A stretch of 64,000 nt of DNA. Origin: Jaenimonas drosophilae. Taxonomy: Eukaryota; Euglenozoa; Kinetoplastea; Trypanosomatida; Trypanosomatidae. Made by a program: the position numbers and the translations under genes. This document shows positions 37,114 to 47,578 of the stretch, in pieces. The stretch lies in the NCBI GenBank assembly GCA_030849065.1, contig JASAON010001646.1, forward strand, positions 92,525 to 156,524, given 5' to 3'. Below the pieces are notes generated by a model. The model made no database searches, had not been told where the DNA came from, and saw only the letters and a list, made by a program, of their open reading frames with translations. Every line of letters begins with the position of its first letter. The first letter of the stretch is position 1.

Positions 37114-37380
37114 GTGGCACACACACAAACTGAGGATATTGGTGTGGCCAATTTGGATGTCGTGGACCACTACCATGGATGGTGATGAAACTGCTTTTGG
37201 TTGACGTGCGTTACAATCACTTGGCTTGGACTGTACTTCTTCACCCTTGTGTTCCTGTGTGTGTGTGTATCTGTGCTCACATGAACACCCTCGTACACAC
37301 TCCTCTCCCCCCCCTCTCTCTTCTTCTTTTGCAACCATCAACAACAACACGTGTGTGTAGGTGATCACCTCCTCACCACG
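37114..37380. other. intergenic spacer
   Basis: A C/T tract at about 37300-37331 is followed by GTGTGTGTAG (AG 37360-37361), the predicted acceptor for the next gene. Confidence 0.55.
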
Positions 37381-39402
37381 ATGCCTTCGGTGGGGTCGTC
37401 GTACACCTTCGCCGACTTCCTACGTCGGCTGGAGCGGAGTCCCGTGGATCACATGAGCCCACTGTACCACGCTCATCGCGAGCTCTTCGTCCATCGCCCA
37501 GACATGATGGTGGAGGCGATACGCTCCCTCAGCTGGGAGCGTGGGGCAGAGCTCCTGCGGGCGGCCTACTATGCCCAGCCCGTGGACGCTGAGGCCTACC
37601 GCGCGGTGTTGGCACGCATGTTGCGGCACAATCGCTTTGTGCTGCGGGAGCGTGCAGGTTCTCTGGTGCCCTGGCAAGCAGCCCTCAACGTGTACAGCGA
37701 GGCTCTTCACGCCCACGGAGCCACGCTGCCTTCACGTGTGACGGTGTCCACGTTGCGGCTTCTGGCACCATCGCGGCAGTGGCGGACCTCACTCGGCCTC
37801 CTGACCTTGGCCGAGAATCATGAGCAGCTCACCAAAACCATGTTGGTGGATGCAGCTCATGGCTGTGCCACGCCAGAAGCCTGGAGCCACGCATTGGCGC
37901 TGTTGCATCATCTTCACGCCGAGGACCCTGCCCGACTGACGGGGGCCATTCTAAGTTTGCGGCCCCACACGCAGGCCGAACAAGACCAGCTGGAGCAGTA
38001 CTCCATGCTCCCCCGTGGAGATGCCCACGCGGACCCCACCCCATCTCTTGCCCAGCGGCATATGTTGCGTGTTATGAGTGAGGTGATTGGTGCCACACCG
38101 TGGGAGGTGGCGTTGTCGGATGAGTTGGGCCACAGTTTCCTCACCCACCTCGTTGCGAGCACAGCCTTTCCGGCGGAAGAGAAGCTGCAGCTCCTCTCCA
38201 CCGCCCTGGCAGGCTTCCCGTACACGGAGGTGCTGAAGATCCTCACGGACTATGCAGAGATCAACCTCCTTCCTCAGCCAGCCACTTCACTGGTAAGCGG
38301 AGAGGGGGCGAAGGAGGAAGATGAAGATGTGGATGGGGGTCAGAGCCCAGCAGCCATGTTGGCCGATGCCAAGGAGGATGCCTCGTCCACTGCCCTACTT
38401 CCATCACCGGGTGATTCGTTAGAGGCCTCCATGACCATTGTTGGCGCCTTGTCGGTGCAGCTGGGATGGACCTCCTGCTCGCCCAACACCATCGCCACAC
38501 TCCTGGCGCTTCTCGTCCGTCGCGGGCCATCCCCGCGTGCAGCCCACAACCTCATCCTCGCCGCCTCACGAATTGGGGCAGTGAGTGAGTCCTCCCCTCT
38601 TCCAGCGGCGGCACGCCATCCATTGGTGCTATCTACCCTGCTCCAACGTTGTGCAGATGATGAGGAAAGTGAGGATGGCTGGTCCATTGCGGTGAGAGAG
38701 GTGCTTTTGGATGATGCCGTCATTGGCTTTCCTTCAGTGGCAACGGCAACCGACGTGTTGAGTGCCTTGGTGTTGGCGATGCGTCGGGCAAAGCAGGTCC
38801 ATCTCATGGTCCGTGTGCTGCAGGAACACATTATACCAACAGGAAGCAAGCTCAGCCCTCCTGCGGTGGAGGCCATGATGGAGGCCATTCTCGCCTACAA
38901 CCGTGCGCGTGGTATTGCATCATCCATGGGCGACGAGAAGGTGGCTGAGGCAGCAGGACGCCCCGTTCATTGGATGACGGCGCTCAGCTTCCTCACCACT
39001 GGGCAGCCGTGCCATACCGAGGCCAGCATCCGCCAAACAGGTACTGGCCCATCCGCAGGCGCACCCTCACGTACACCTACCCAGCACGTGGCCCTGCACA
39101 CCAACCTGTCGGGCGCGATGCTCAGCCTTGCCATTGCCATTTGTGTGGAGGCGGGCAGCCCCCGTGGGGGCCTACGGACGTTGGCCTACGCTCGCGATTC
39201 CACCAAGCTGGAGCTCGCCCTTGGTGAGGAAATCAAGGCATTCCTCTATTCCATCATGTACGGCCGGGAGTACGAGGCCAAGGCCATTGTGAAGCACGCA
39301 ACGGCCAAACATGGGCAAGAGGCGACGAGGACTCTGCAAACCTTGTTGGAGCTCCACGGCGAACGTCAGGCGCGGCTTGACGGGCAGCAAGCGATTGGCT
39401 AG
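37381..39402 (+). CDS. alpha-helical repeat protein, possibly PPR-like
   Basis: A 673-residue protein, almost entirely predicted alpha-helix with paired-helix spacing (for example WQAALNVYSEALHAHG, ATPEAWSHALALLHHLHAED, ALVLAMRRAKQVHLMVRVLQ). The recurring 'helix of about 15 residues, turn, helix' is the style of kinetoplastid mitochondrial pentatricopeptide proteins, but I do not see a clear 35-residue consensus. A disordered acidic insert (EEDEDVDGGQ) lies near residue 310. The ATG at 37381 is the first in frame; the frame is open 10 codons further upstream without one. A role in organellar RNA metabolism is a guess. Confidence 0.78.
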   Translation: MPSVGSSYTFADFLRRLERSPVDHMSPLYHAHRELFVHRPDMMVEAIRSLSWERGAELLRAAYYAQPVDAEAYRAVLARMLRHNRFVLRERAGSLVPWQAALNVYSEALHAHGATLPSRVTVSTLRLLAPSRQWRTSLGLLTLAENHEQLTKTMLVDAAHGCATPEAWSHALALLHHLHAEDPARLTGAILSLRPHTQAEQDQLEQYSMLPRGDAHADPTPSLAQRHMLRVMSEVIGATPWEVALSDELGHSFLTHLVASTAFPAEEKLQLLSTALAGFPYTEVLKILTDYAEINLLPQPATSLVSGEGAKEEDEDVDGGQSPAAMLADAKEDASSTALLPSPGDSLEASMTIVGALSVQLGWTSCSPNTIATLLALLVRRGPSPRAAHNLILAASRIGAVSESSPLPAAARHPLVLSTLLQRCADDEESEDGWSIAVREVLLDDAVIGFPSVATATDVLSALVLAMRRAKQVHLMVRVLQEHIIPTGSKLSPPAVEAMMEAILAYNRARGIASSMGDEKVAEAAGRPVHWMTALSFLTTGQPCHTEASIRQTGTGPSAGAPSRTPTQHVALHTNLSGAMLSLAIAICVEAGSPRGGLRTLAYARDSTKLELALGEEIKAFLYSIMYGREYEAKAIVKHATAKHGQEATRTLQTLLELHGERQARLDGQQAIG

Positions 39403-39664
39403 GGTGCGTGGCACCATTTCCACCTTCGTCGTCATCACACATCTCCGCCTTCCACTTGGTGGTTGGTCTTTCTTCGGTTAATCATCATCAACTTCGTTGA
39501 TCTGAGCTCATCATGGTGCACATCTATGTCCTGTAAAACATGTTCCATACGTCAATCACCTCCCTTCACTTCTTTGTTTTGTTGGTATAAGAGGCTTCGA
39601 GCCCACTGAACGTTACGTTGATCATCCTCCTCCACAAACACACATATACAAGCTATCGGTTGCC

Positions 39665-39967
39665 ATGTCTGAGGCGGAGGTTGCTGCGCGCTCCACATCA
39701 AAGGTGAAGATCGAGGAGAAGTGGGACCACTCACTGGAGAATCTCATCCGAAAGACCTCCATTGGCTTCGCTGCCGGCTTCATTCCAGCCTTGTTCCTCG
39801 CCCGGGCCCCCGTTGCCCGTGCCGGCCTCCTCGCCCTCTGCACCGGCATTGGCAGTGGCATTGCCTATGGTGAGGCTCGCTACCTCTTTGATCATGATGT
39901 GATGTTTGACAAGCGTCATCTTGTGCAGCTCCAGTTGGTGTCCAGCCCCACAACGAGCTCATCTTGA
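39665..39967 (+). CDS. MIC10: MICOS subunit MIC10
   Basis: Small inner-membrane protein that bends the membrane at crista junctions. The 100 residues match MIC10: the lead EEKWDHSLENLIRKT, first span about 31-48 (TSIGFAAGFIPALFLARA), a short positive turn, and second span 53-68 with the glycine ladder GIGSGIAYG (61-69). That is the equivalent of the GxGxG motif required for oligomerisation. The hydrophilic C-terminal tail (about 30 residues) is longer than in opisthokonts. Kinetoplastids are known to carry MIC10 paralogues; which one this is cannot be told. Confidence 0.88.
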   Translation: MSEAEVAARSTSKVKIEEKWDHSLENLIRKTSIGFAAGFIPALFLARAPVARAGLLALCTGIGSGIAYGEARYLFDHDVMFDKRHLVQLQLVSSPTTSSS

Positions 39968-40565
39968 GGGCACTCACTCACTCGCACCTGTGTACGTGGT
40001 GGTGCACCACAATGGGCCCGCTAGGTTCCACGGGTTAGCACAGACGGTACCGGTTGCGGTGATAGATCGCCTCCAGCCTTCTGAAACACGAACATCTCTC
40101 GGACCCCCCCCCCTCCCCTGTGGGCAGCCTGACTGCTTGAATGGCACAGGTGTATTGTTTGCCCTTGTTGGTGACCCAACTTGCTATACATACCGTTCAT
40201 CTCCTCCTCCTCTGGTTGCTTGGTAAAGCTGCTCACCGCTAAGTTCTAACGCACACAAGCACCTCACTCCCTCCCCCCCCTCTTGTTCAGGTGATCTGAC
40301 AAAGAAGGTACAGTGGCGGCGTGGTAGTTGGTGTGCTGGTGTACCAGCAGCCGTGCTTAGTTCCTTTACCATCTTTCAATACACGCACATATATACACAC
40401 ACACCCCAGAAGCAAGGCCTACTTCGGATCTATCCTCTTCAACCCCCAAAACACACATTGTGGTGCCCGTGTTGAATGGTTAGTCCGCGGTGGATTGCAG
40501 CTTCTCTTCTTATTCTCTTCCTCTCATTTGTTATACTCTGGTTCTGTGAGTGCCGCGCTATCGCC
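39968..40565. other. intergenic spacer with two acceptor signals
   Basis: C run at about 40105-40114, and a strong C/T tract at 40264-40288 ending TTCAG (AG 40289-40290). A second tract at 40500-40531 lies inside the open frame upstream of the next gene. No gene of its own. Confidence 0.6.
40500..40550 (+). promoter_or_regulatory. predicted trans-splice acceptor inside an open frame
   Basis: CTTCTCTTCTTATTCTCTTC tract, then GTTCTGTGAG with AG at 40549-40550. It lies between two in-frame ATGs (40476 and 40566) and decides the start: use of this site removes the first ATG. Confidence 0.6.
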
Positions 40566-41270
40566 ATGTCCGTCTTCGGTTCATCCATGTTTGGGGGCAC
40601 CATTTCCACCTCCTCTTCAGGGGAGGGTAGATCTCGTAAGGTCCTTCTGGCGGGCGGCGTGTTGTGCGCCATCACCGCGACTGCCTCCATCGTTGCCATC
40701 GTAACGAAGCGGCGTCGAGGACGGGAGATGCGCCAACAGCATCAGCGAGGCTCTGCGGAAGCTCACGTTGGCAATGCCAAGGTTTTGGCTGGCACTGGCT
40801 CGTCGGCCAACGGAGCAGCGGTGTCAGGCAGCCGACCCACCATGGTGCTGCCCATCGCCAAGAAAACATCAAAACAAGCGAACTCAGATGCAACAGCATC
40901 ACCAAAACAGCAAACAGCAACAAGTGTGGCAGATGGGTCCACGCCCAAGTCAACGGGCTCACCAACCTTCAATGAGTCCCTGACGACGCCTACCACGACG
41001 AGTGCAGAATCATCTGCCCGGCGTGCCAACTACAACCAGGCGGACTCGCAGCCACTCAAGGAAATTCTCAGCAACTCCGACTTGGCCTTTGACGAGAAGG
41101 TTGATCGCTGCGCCAAACAACGACTATCCACCCTAGAGGAGATACGTCGTGCACTGCGCAAGGTGAATTCAGAACACCAGGATATTCAGCACCGAGTGGA
41201 TGACCTCATTCAGAGCTCCAGCGAGGTGTCCTTCGTCATAAACACCCCTCCTTCCACCGCGACTGCGTAG
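40566..41270 (+). CDS. single-span membrane protein, unknown function
   Basis: A 234-residue protein from the ATG at 40566 (MSVFGSSMFGG). One hydrophobic span lies at about 27-46 (VLLAGGVLCAITATASIVAIV), followed by a basic stop-transfer KRRRGRE, so the bulk probably faces the cytosol or matrix. The middle is disordered. The last 70 residues form helices (SEHQDIQHRVDDLIQSSSEV). An in-frame ATG at 40476 would add 30 residues containing a second hydrophobic segment (ASLLILFLSFVILWFC). I chose the later start because the pyrimidine tract and AG lie between the two. Function unknown. Confidence 0.72.
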   Translation: MSVFGSSMFGGTISTSSSGEGRSRKVLLAGGVLCAITATASIVAIVTKRRRGREMRQQHQRGSAEAHVGNAKVLAGTGSSANGAAVSGSRPTMVLPIAKKTSKQANSDATASPKQQTATSVADGSTPKSTGSPTFNESLTTPTTTSAESSARRANYNQADSQPLKEILSNSDLAFDEKVDRCAKQRLSTLEEIRRALRKVNSEHQDIQHRVDDLIQSSSEVSFVINTPPSTATA

Positions 41271-41940
41271 TCAATCCGCTCCCGTTAACCACTCCCACCA
41301 CTACCCCTCCTCTATCTCCCACCAAACCAACACACACACACACCGCCATCACTCCCATACTACTATACCAACCGTTGTTGCTATATATGGATTTTTGTTG
41401 ATTGCGGGTCGGTGACTCTTCTTCGATGGCGCATCCAACACAGTATTGTTGAGCTTCATCCATCGCGCGCGTTCCACCCCCAGGTTCCCACTCACGTCCT
41501 CTCCTTGGTACCTTTTCATCATTGTTGTTGCACACACATACACACACAAGCTATCATGGGTTATTGGTCAGTGTATGTGGATGCCACGGTTTCCCACCCG
41601 CCCGCCCGCTCGCTCCTTGCGCACAGCGTCCAGCTTGAGCTCAACACGAGAATTTGTGACGCCAAACTTTCACTTTGTTCTTCTTCTCCCCAACAACGCC
41701 AACATCTCTTCATCAACATCACACATTATTGTGCCGCTGTTAGATTGCTTGTGTGTGTGTGTGTGTGTGTGCCTGACTATCTTTTACTTCAATCCGAACC
41801 TTTGTTTGCTTCAACACAGTAGCGACGTAGTGTTGCCCTGCTATTATTCACTGACCAGCCTACCATCGTCGTAGGCCCTTTCTAGCACTCCATCCGCACG
41901 TCTCTGCACCTCGGAGGTAAATCACTGATTTTGATAGAAG
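41271..41940. other. intergenic spacer with CA and GT repeats
   Basis: (CA)n at about 41330-41342 and (GT)n at 41751-41771. TTTACTTC and CTTTGTTTGCTTCAACACAG (AG at 41818-41819) is the likely RPB11 acceptor. The overlapping frames at 41412-41874 have no plausible protein character. Confidence 0.55.
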
Positions 41941-42369
41941 ATGGCTGAAAAACCTTCCGCTCCGGCCGAGAGCCGCCCAATGGCGCGCTCTCACGGCATG
42001 CTCATTTACAACAACGACATCACCCCAGATAGTCTTGTTGATATGCCAGGTGACCGCAAGGTGGAGGAGATCATCTCCAGCGTCATGGCCAACTCCTCTG
42101 AGTTCAAGCTCAACAAGGAGGACCACACCATGGCCAACTTGCTCCGCATGAAGCTCCACGACAGCCGTATGGTGCAGATCGCCGGCTACAAGGTGCCTCA
42201 CCCTACCCAGCATCGTGTGGAGCTGCGCGTTCAGACTGCATCTGATGGTAGTGCAGCCCCGATCCCAACGCCCAAGGCCGCACTTCAGCAAGCCATTGCC
42301 GACTGCTTGGCGGATCTTCAGAGCTTCGAGGAACAGCTTCGCGCAGAGGCCCAGGCAAAGGGCCTCTAA
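41941..42369 (+). CDS. RPB11: RNA polymerase II subunit RPB11
   Basis: Small core subunit that pairs with RPB3 like half of the bacterial alpha dimer. Family motifs are FKLNKEDHTMANLLRMKL (from about 55; N58-K-E-D-H-T) and the RPB11-type IAGYKVPHPTQHRVELRVQT (G82 onward). The final helix LADLQSFEEQLRAEAQ closes the fold. GYKVPHP and the placement of a single domain favour RPB11 over AC19/RPC19. The 142 residues are slightly longer than human RPB11 (117) because of a 25-residue N-terminal extension. Confidence 0.93.
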   Translation: MAEKPSAPAESRPMARSHGMLIYNNDITPDSLVDMPGDRKVEEIISSVMANSSEFKLNKEDHTMANLLRMKLHDSRMVQIAGYKVPHPTQHRVELRVQTASDGSAAPIPTPKAALQQAIADCLADLQSFEEQLRAEAQAKGL

Positions 42370-42781
42370 ACACATTTGGTTCTCCGGAACTGTTTAATTC
42401 AATACATACACAACCTATAGCATCAGTGGTGCTACACGTAACGGCTGAAGATCAACTTCATGTGCAACTATACACTCTTTCCATCTTATTTCTTGCTATT
42501 TTGTATGTTGCACCGGTATAGGTCGTCAGATCTCGACACTTGCACAGGCAAACGAGACTGAGAGTGGTAGCTCCCACTTGTGAGGAGCTCGTTCATCCTT
42601 TTTTTTCTCTTTTGTCTGATCCTGTGTGAATCGCTGTTGTTTGACACGCATTGGTTCCTATTCGGGTGTTGTTTGGTGAGGTTTGCACTGGCAGCCGCTT
42701 GCATTGCAGCATATACCTTTATACTTTGCACATACACACTCACACACACACATACACACACGACGTGTGTCATATCCCACG
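42370..42781. other. intergenic spacer
   Basis: A T/C run at 42598-42614 and AGs at 42692-42693 and 42707-42708 are the likely acceptor region. (CA)n at about 42737-42760. The frame of the next gene is open back to 42683 but lacks an ATG before 42782. Confidence 0.55.
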
Positions 42782-45700
42782 ATGGACTCCGCATCATCCC
42801 CCAAGGTTAGCCTCCACCAGCGCCACGCCTCGTTGCCATCACCTAGTCCGCACCACAGCCATGCCAGTCGAGCACACATTCATGCCAAGACACAGTCGTT
42901 GGTAGTCTGGGTGGTAAAGATTGCCATTGTTCTGTTGTGGATGCTCGTGGTGACGACGGCCATGACCCTCGACGTCGTGATGGACATCTTCCAAGGCCAA
43001 GTGGCCTCAACGAACACCACCACCACCGTGGCCTTTCCATCAAAGCTGATGGTGACGGCCAGTGTGGCGCTGCACGCTGTGGGGCTCTTCCTGATCGCCT
43101 TGTTTGGCCGAATCCGGCAGAGGCACTTCCGCTTTTACCAACCTTTTGTGGGTGGCCACACCTTCGTTTCGATGCAGGCTGTTGGCTATAGCATGGGCAT
43201 CACCGCCAACGTGGTGAAGCTGATGTTGGCACGTGGGGGATCTACGGCGCCAGCAAACACGCACGACCCCGTTCGCTATGGGGTCGTGACCGTCCTTGGT
43301 GCGCTGGCGGTGCTTAGTCAGCTGCTCCTTGTGTCGTCCATCTCTTACTTCATTGCTCCACGCAACACCTCAGCATCACCAAAACGACGCAGTCGGGTGA
43401 CGGTGGATTTTGGCCCTGAGCGTGCGCATGATGGAGAGCTCGCCTTCGCCACCCTTCTCAGTGCCATTATGGTGGCCACGTCGGTGGTGGCGGAGTACTT
43501 CCCATCCTTCCAGCCCATCAACGTCTTGGTGATGCTGCTCTTTACGAGTGCTGCTCTTGTTATTCAGCTCCGGGTCGGGAGCACCGGCAGCCCATCTTAT
43601 CGCTTCTTTCTCCCCTACGTGCATGACTTGAAGGCCTGCATCCTGCAAGTCTTTGGCAACACCATGTTAACGCTCTTTGCGTGTGGCGGCATGGTGATTT
43701 TCCGCGCGACGGACGCATCCGAGGCAGCGTCGTGGCACCTCGCCTGCGGCTTGTTGGGATCTGCGGGCATTGGATTGCACTCCATGGTTCTTTGGATGAG
43801 TGTTGTGGGGAAGCCCTCGGGCACCGGCCGCAACTTAACCAAGTCAGCCATGTACGGGCCCTTCATCTCCACCGCCGTCTGCCTCATTTTGTGCCTCGTC
43901 GTCTGCGGCATGCCAGCGGATGGCGCTGTGGCTCTGCCCATGGCACACTGGGCCCCCTTTTCCTCCTCTCTGCACCTGGATCAGGGCCTGGAGCCCCTAC
44001 GCTCCCTTGGCATCTTGCTCCTCTTTGCCCTACCACCCTTGACGCACTTTCAGGGCAACCTCATCTTTGGTGCGCGCTACGCCATGTGGCAACCCTTTGG
44101 CGGGAGTCCAGAATTTGTTGTGCTGCAGGCCTCTGGGTGGGCAGCCTACGGCATCTCCCTCTTCTTCGCCACCCTCCACGCCACCGAGACGGAGCACATC
44201 AACTTTCTCCTCCTCTTCGCCGCAGCCCTCCTCCTCGCACAGCTCTGTCTGCACCTCTCCCTCTTTGCCTTTGATCGTCGTCGTGGGGATGGGTCGAGCT
44301 CTCCGCCGCGCCAGGGGAGCCCAACCTCCCCACGCGAGGGCTCGCCATGGCGGTCCGAAGCGGAGGAGATGGGGTGGAGCCTGTTGGCCATGTTGCAGAA
44401 CCGCGAGATGCTCCTCGCCATCGTCTTTGGCCTCACAGCCCTGCTCATGCGTGTGGTGTGCGATTTGGTCAGTTACTCTCAAGCACGTTGGTCTCTGAGT
44501 GCGGCGGTACCCGTCGCCCTTCTTCTTCGCATGTCAACGATGCTGAGTGGCCTCAGCCTACCGGTGACGGCCCTCGGCCTCTCCACCCGAGCTCCAGCTC
44601 GAGTGGCCCTGCAGACGACGGGCTTCGTGGCGCTCCAGGTCCTGGCGTGGGGACTCTATCTCTGCTGTGCCATGGTGGAGATGCTGAGGCTTCTCACACG
44701 CATGCGAGACCGCTCGAGCGGTGTTGGCGTTGGTGAGTTGGTTGGTGCGCTCGTCCTCGGCCGCGAGGCCACGACAGCCTCTGACATCTCCGCCACCTAC
44801 TTCGCCGCACATACCGTGCATGGGCTACTGCTGAGCCTGCCGCTCTTGGCGGGCATCTTGAGCCACATCTTCCTTGGCCAAGCACAGCAGGCCCATGAGC
44901 TGGAGAGTCGGCAAGTTGCGGATGCGATTGAAGAGCTTCAGCTGTTGCTGCGCAAACAGCACGATGGTGAGCCAGAGTGGCGAGAGGTGGAGGAACGCAG
45001 CGATTCCCTTCTTCGCATCGTTGCGGGCCATCATTGGCCCGCCCAAGACGCGACGGATGTCATGAAAGGACCCATCAGCACAGCCGATGTGGAGTCCAGC
45101 AAAGGCGCCGCACGCTTCATTGCCGCCTTGATGTGTGTGGCGAGCGCCGTCACCTTCATTGCGGCCTCCTTCACGGCTGCCCAACAACCCGCCGTTGCCA
45201 TTGTGTTTGGCTTCACGGGCCTACTCATGACCTCCTTATCCTGCTGCTCGCTGCAGTTCATCTACGGAGCTCGGCTGCATCATGCCACGGGGCAGTACGC
45301 CATCTTCATGCCCTTCGTGGGTGGCCGTCGCTTTGTTCTCTATCAAGCCTGTGGGTGGTCCTGCTACACCATCGCCTTTGGCTTGCTCATCGCGGCGGTG
45401 GTGGAGCGCCAGGCGTCGGCCGCCATGTGCCTCTTCATGGGTGCCGCCAGTGTGGCAGCACAGCTCCTGGTGCTGCAGTCCATCCCACTCTTCACGCCGG
45501 GGACCACAGACTCTGCCAGGCACCCATCACTGCTGCAGCGCAACGCGGAGGGTCTCTTGGCGGTCTTGACGGTGGTGGGCACCTTCTTCCTCGCACGGGC
45601 CTACGAATTCGCCTCGGAACACGCCCATCAACAACTGCAGGACGGCAGCCACCAGCTCCGTGGGGAGGATGGCGCCGCGCCTTCCCCGCTGGTATCGGTG

Positions 45701-47578
45701 ATTCTGTGCTCCATCTCTGTTTGCCTCGCCATCCCCATGGGGCTGACCTCGCTGCAACGGCAGGCCGAGCGAGACGGCCTCACGCCGCTCAGCCTCCTTC
45801 GCCATGGCGAAGAGACGGACTCCGATGGGGAATCTGATAGCCAGCCCATCTCTCACCGACGGTCAAGCACCTTCTCCACGGGTATGGCCTCACGCCAGGG
45901 TACGGAGGGCGCCGACAGCAACTTCAGCAGCGGTCGTGGCGGTGGTGGCGGTGTGAGTGGCGAGGTATCAACCCCCGCCAGCTCTCTTGCCCCACGAAGC
46001 CGGCCCACTGCGGGGCGCTACATCTACGCCGTTGTTTATGCCATCTCCACGGTGTTGGTCCTCTTCGTTGCCTGTGTGCTCCCCATTGCCCTCTTTGTGT
46101 TGGTGTACGGCTACCTCTACGAACCCTCGTGGTCCATGAGCTCCGTCGCCTACGCCTATCAGGGGATGATGCTCTTTTTTGCCCTTCTGATACTCACCCC
46201 CATCCTGATTCACCACCTCGCCCGCTCCCACAGACTCCTCCGCTCCATCCACAGCGCCATCTGCTGCTGGGCCATCTACTCCATCCCCACCTACACCATC
46301 GTTGGCGGGGTCTCGCCGCCGTTGGTCGTAAACACCCGCGGAGCCTGGCTCTTCGCCTTCAACATGTGCTCCATGGCCTGCCTCTCCACCCTTCCCTTCG
46401 TGCACCTTGTTGGCTTCGTCATGAGCATCGTGGCTGGGGCCGCCTTCGCCCATCACCATTTGTACTACTGCGGATACGAGGGGAAGGCACCGGTGGTGGT
46501 GCTCGAGGCCATTTCAGATCTCGGCTGCGCACTCTTTTGGGTGTGCTACTGCCGCCGTTTCGCCGGTCGGCCGGAGATGACAGGGCGGCTGCACAGCCCC
46601 GCGGCCACCAAGTTCTTCCAAAAGTACTTCTTCGTTGGCATGGCCAACTACTTCAAGCTGAAGATTCTTCGCCATGAGGGGCCACTGAAGCCGCTCCATC
46701 CCACTCAGAGCCAGGCGCTTCCTTCATCCTCCACTGTGGTGGACCTCAACGACCCCGCCAATCAGTACATCTTCTCCTTCCACCCACACGGCGTCTTCCC
46801 TGGAACGGCCCTCTACGCCCCCAAAACACGCTTGTGGGAGAAGACAGTTGGTGCCAATGACCAGCACAGCATCTGCACACACTGCGCTGACGTCATCTTC
46901 TCCGTCCCACTCATGCGCGAGTTCCCTCTCTCCGTCAACGCACGCAGCGTCTGCCGTCGTGGCATTGAGAACGTCCTGCGAGAGGGCAACTCCTCCATGA
47001 TCATTACAGGTGGGCAGGCGGAGATGCTGCTGACGAAGATGAGCGAGACGGAGATGCACCTCGTGTGCCACCACAAGGGCTTCCTTCGAGTGGCACTACG
47101 CCACCGTGTGCCACTGGCCCCCATCCTCTCCTTCAGCGACAGCAACATCATGGACAACATCCATTGCATCTCCATCCAACGATGGTTCTTGAAGTGCATT
47201 GGATTCCCATTTCCTGTGGTGCCACACGGTCGGTGGCGGCTGCCCCTGCCAACCACGCGGCCCATCACCATTGTGGTTGGGCCGGCGTTGCGGCCCGCGG
47301 AGGGTCGCGAGGACCCCGATGACCCAGCCTGCGTGGAGGAGATGCGGATTCAGTACTTTGAGTGTCTCGAGACGCTCTTCTACGCCTACCGAGAGGCAGC
47401 GGGCTACCCACAAATGCGGCTCTTTCTTCATGATGGGGTGGATGATGAGGGAGAGGATGAAGTAGTGCCGTCTGGAGGCCACACGTCGAGCGCCATACGG
47501 CGAGCCATCGCCCGCACCGCCGCGGTGAAGGCTCGACGAACTGCTGCCGCTGGTGGCACCAAAGTGAAGGACGAATGA
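42782..47578 (+). CDS. giant polytopic protein with C-terminal DGAT2-type acyltransferase domain (paralogue A)
   Basis: A 1598-residue protein; DGAT2 enzymes are normally 300-390. The end, from about 1277, is a complete DGAT2/MGAT domain: YIFSFHPHGVFPGTA with HPHG at 1334-1337, GGQAEML near 1410, KGFLRVALRHRVPLAPI, and FPFPVVPHGRWRLPLP. It is expected to transfer fatty acyl groups from acyl-CoA to a lipid acceptor at the ER. Before it lie about 27 hydrophobic segments. The first twenty fall into five blocks of four spans, each with a loop motif before its third span: FYQPFVGG (118), RFFLPYV (274), MWQPFGG (435), degenerate (near 603), FMPFVGG (841). A QAxGW-like motif follows in the third span. 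The block fold is not one I recognise. Start: first in-frame ATG. A paralogue follows at 48137. Confidence 0.9.
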   Translation: MDSASSPKVSLHQRHASLPSPSPHHSHASRAHIHAKTQSLVVWVVKIAIVLLWMLVVTTAMTLDVVMDIFQGQVASTNTTTTVAFPSKLMVTASVALHAVGLFLIALFGRIRQRHFRFYQPFVGGHTFVSMQAVGYSMGITANVVKLMLARGGSTAPANTHDPVRYGVVTVLGALAVLSQLLLVSSISYFIAPRNTSASPKRRSRVTVDFGPERAHDGELAFATLLSAIMVATSVVAEYFPSFQPINVLVMLLFTSAALVIQLRVGSTGSPSYRFFLPYVHDLKACILQVFGNTMLTLFACGGMVIFRATDASEAASWHLACGLLGSAGIGLHSMVLWMSVVGKPSGTGRNLTKSAMYGPFISTAVCLILCLVVCGMPADGAVALPMAHWAPFSSSLHLDQGLEPLRSLGILLLFALPPLTHFQGNLIFGARYAMWQPFGGSPEFVVLQASGWAAYGISLFFATLHATETEHINFLLLFAAALLLAQLCLHLSLFAFDRRRGDGSSSPPRQGSPTSPREGSPWRSEAEEMGWSLLAMLQNREMLLAIVFGLTALLMRVVCDLVSYSQARWSLSAAVPVALLLRMSTMLSGLSLPVTALGLSTRAPARVALQTTGFVALQVLAWGLYLCCAMVEMLRLLTRMRDRSSGVGVGELVGALVLGREATTASDISATYFAAHTVHGLLLSLPLLAGILSHIFLGQAQQAHELESRQVADAIEELQLLLRKQHDGEPEWREVEERSDSLLRIVAGHHWPAQDATDVMKGPISTADVESSKGAARFIAALMCVASAVTFIAASFTAAQQPAVAIVFGFTGLLMTSLSCCSLQFIYGARLHHATGQYAIFMPFVGGRRFVLYQACGWSCYTIAFGLLIAAVVERQASAAMCLFMGAASVAAQLLVLQSIPLFTPGTTDSARHPSLLQRNAEGLLAVLTVVGTFFLARAYEFASEHAHQQLQDGSHQLRGEDGAAPSPLVSVILCSISVCLAIPMGLTSLQRQAERDGLTPLSLLRHGEETDSDGESDSQPISHRRSSTFSTGMASRQGTEGADSNFSSGRGGGGGVSGEVSTPASSLAPRSRPTAGRYIYAVVYAISTVLVLFVACVLPIALFVLVYGYLYEPSWSMSSVAYAYQGMMLFFALLILTPILIHHLARSHRLLRSIHSAICCWAIYSIPTYTIVGGVSPPLVVNTRGAWLFAFNMCSMACLSTLPFVHLVGFVMSIVAGAAFAHHHLYYCGYEGKAPVVVLEAISDLGCALFWVCYCRRFAGRPEMTGRLHSPAATKFFQKYFFVGMANYFKLKILRHEGPLKPLHPTQSQALPSSSTVVDLNDPANQYIFSFHPHGVFPGTALYAPKTRLWEKTVGANDQHSICTHCADVIFSVPLMREFPLSVNARSVCRRGIENVLREGNSSMIITGGQAEMLLTKMSETEMHLVCHHKGFLRVALRHRVPLAPILSFSDSNIMDNIHCISIQRWFLKCIGFPFPVVPHGRWRLPLPTTRPITIVVGPALRPAEGREDPDDPACVEEMRIQYFECLETLFYAYREAAGYPQMRLFLHDGVDDEGEDEVVPSGGHTSSAIRRAIARTAAVKARRTAAAGGTKVKDE

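Noticed and set aside
42683..42781. N-terminal extension of the first DGAT2-fusion protein
   Set aside because: Open but without ATG, and it translates a (CA)n run in the likely 5' UTR.
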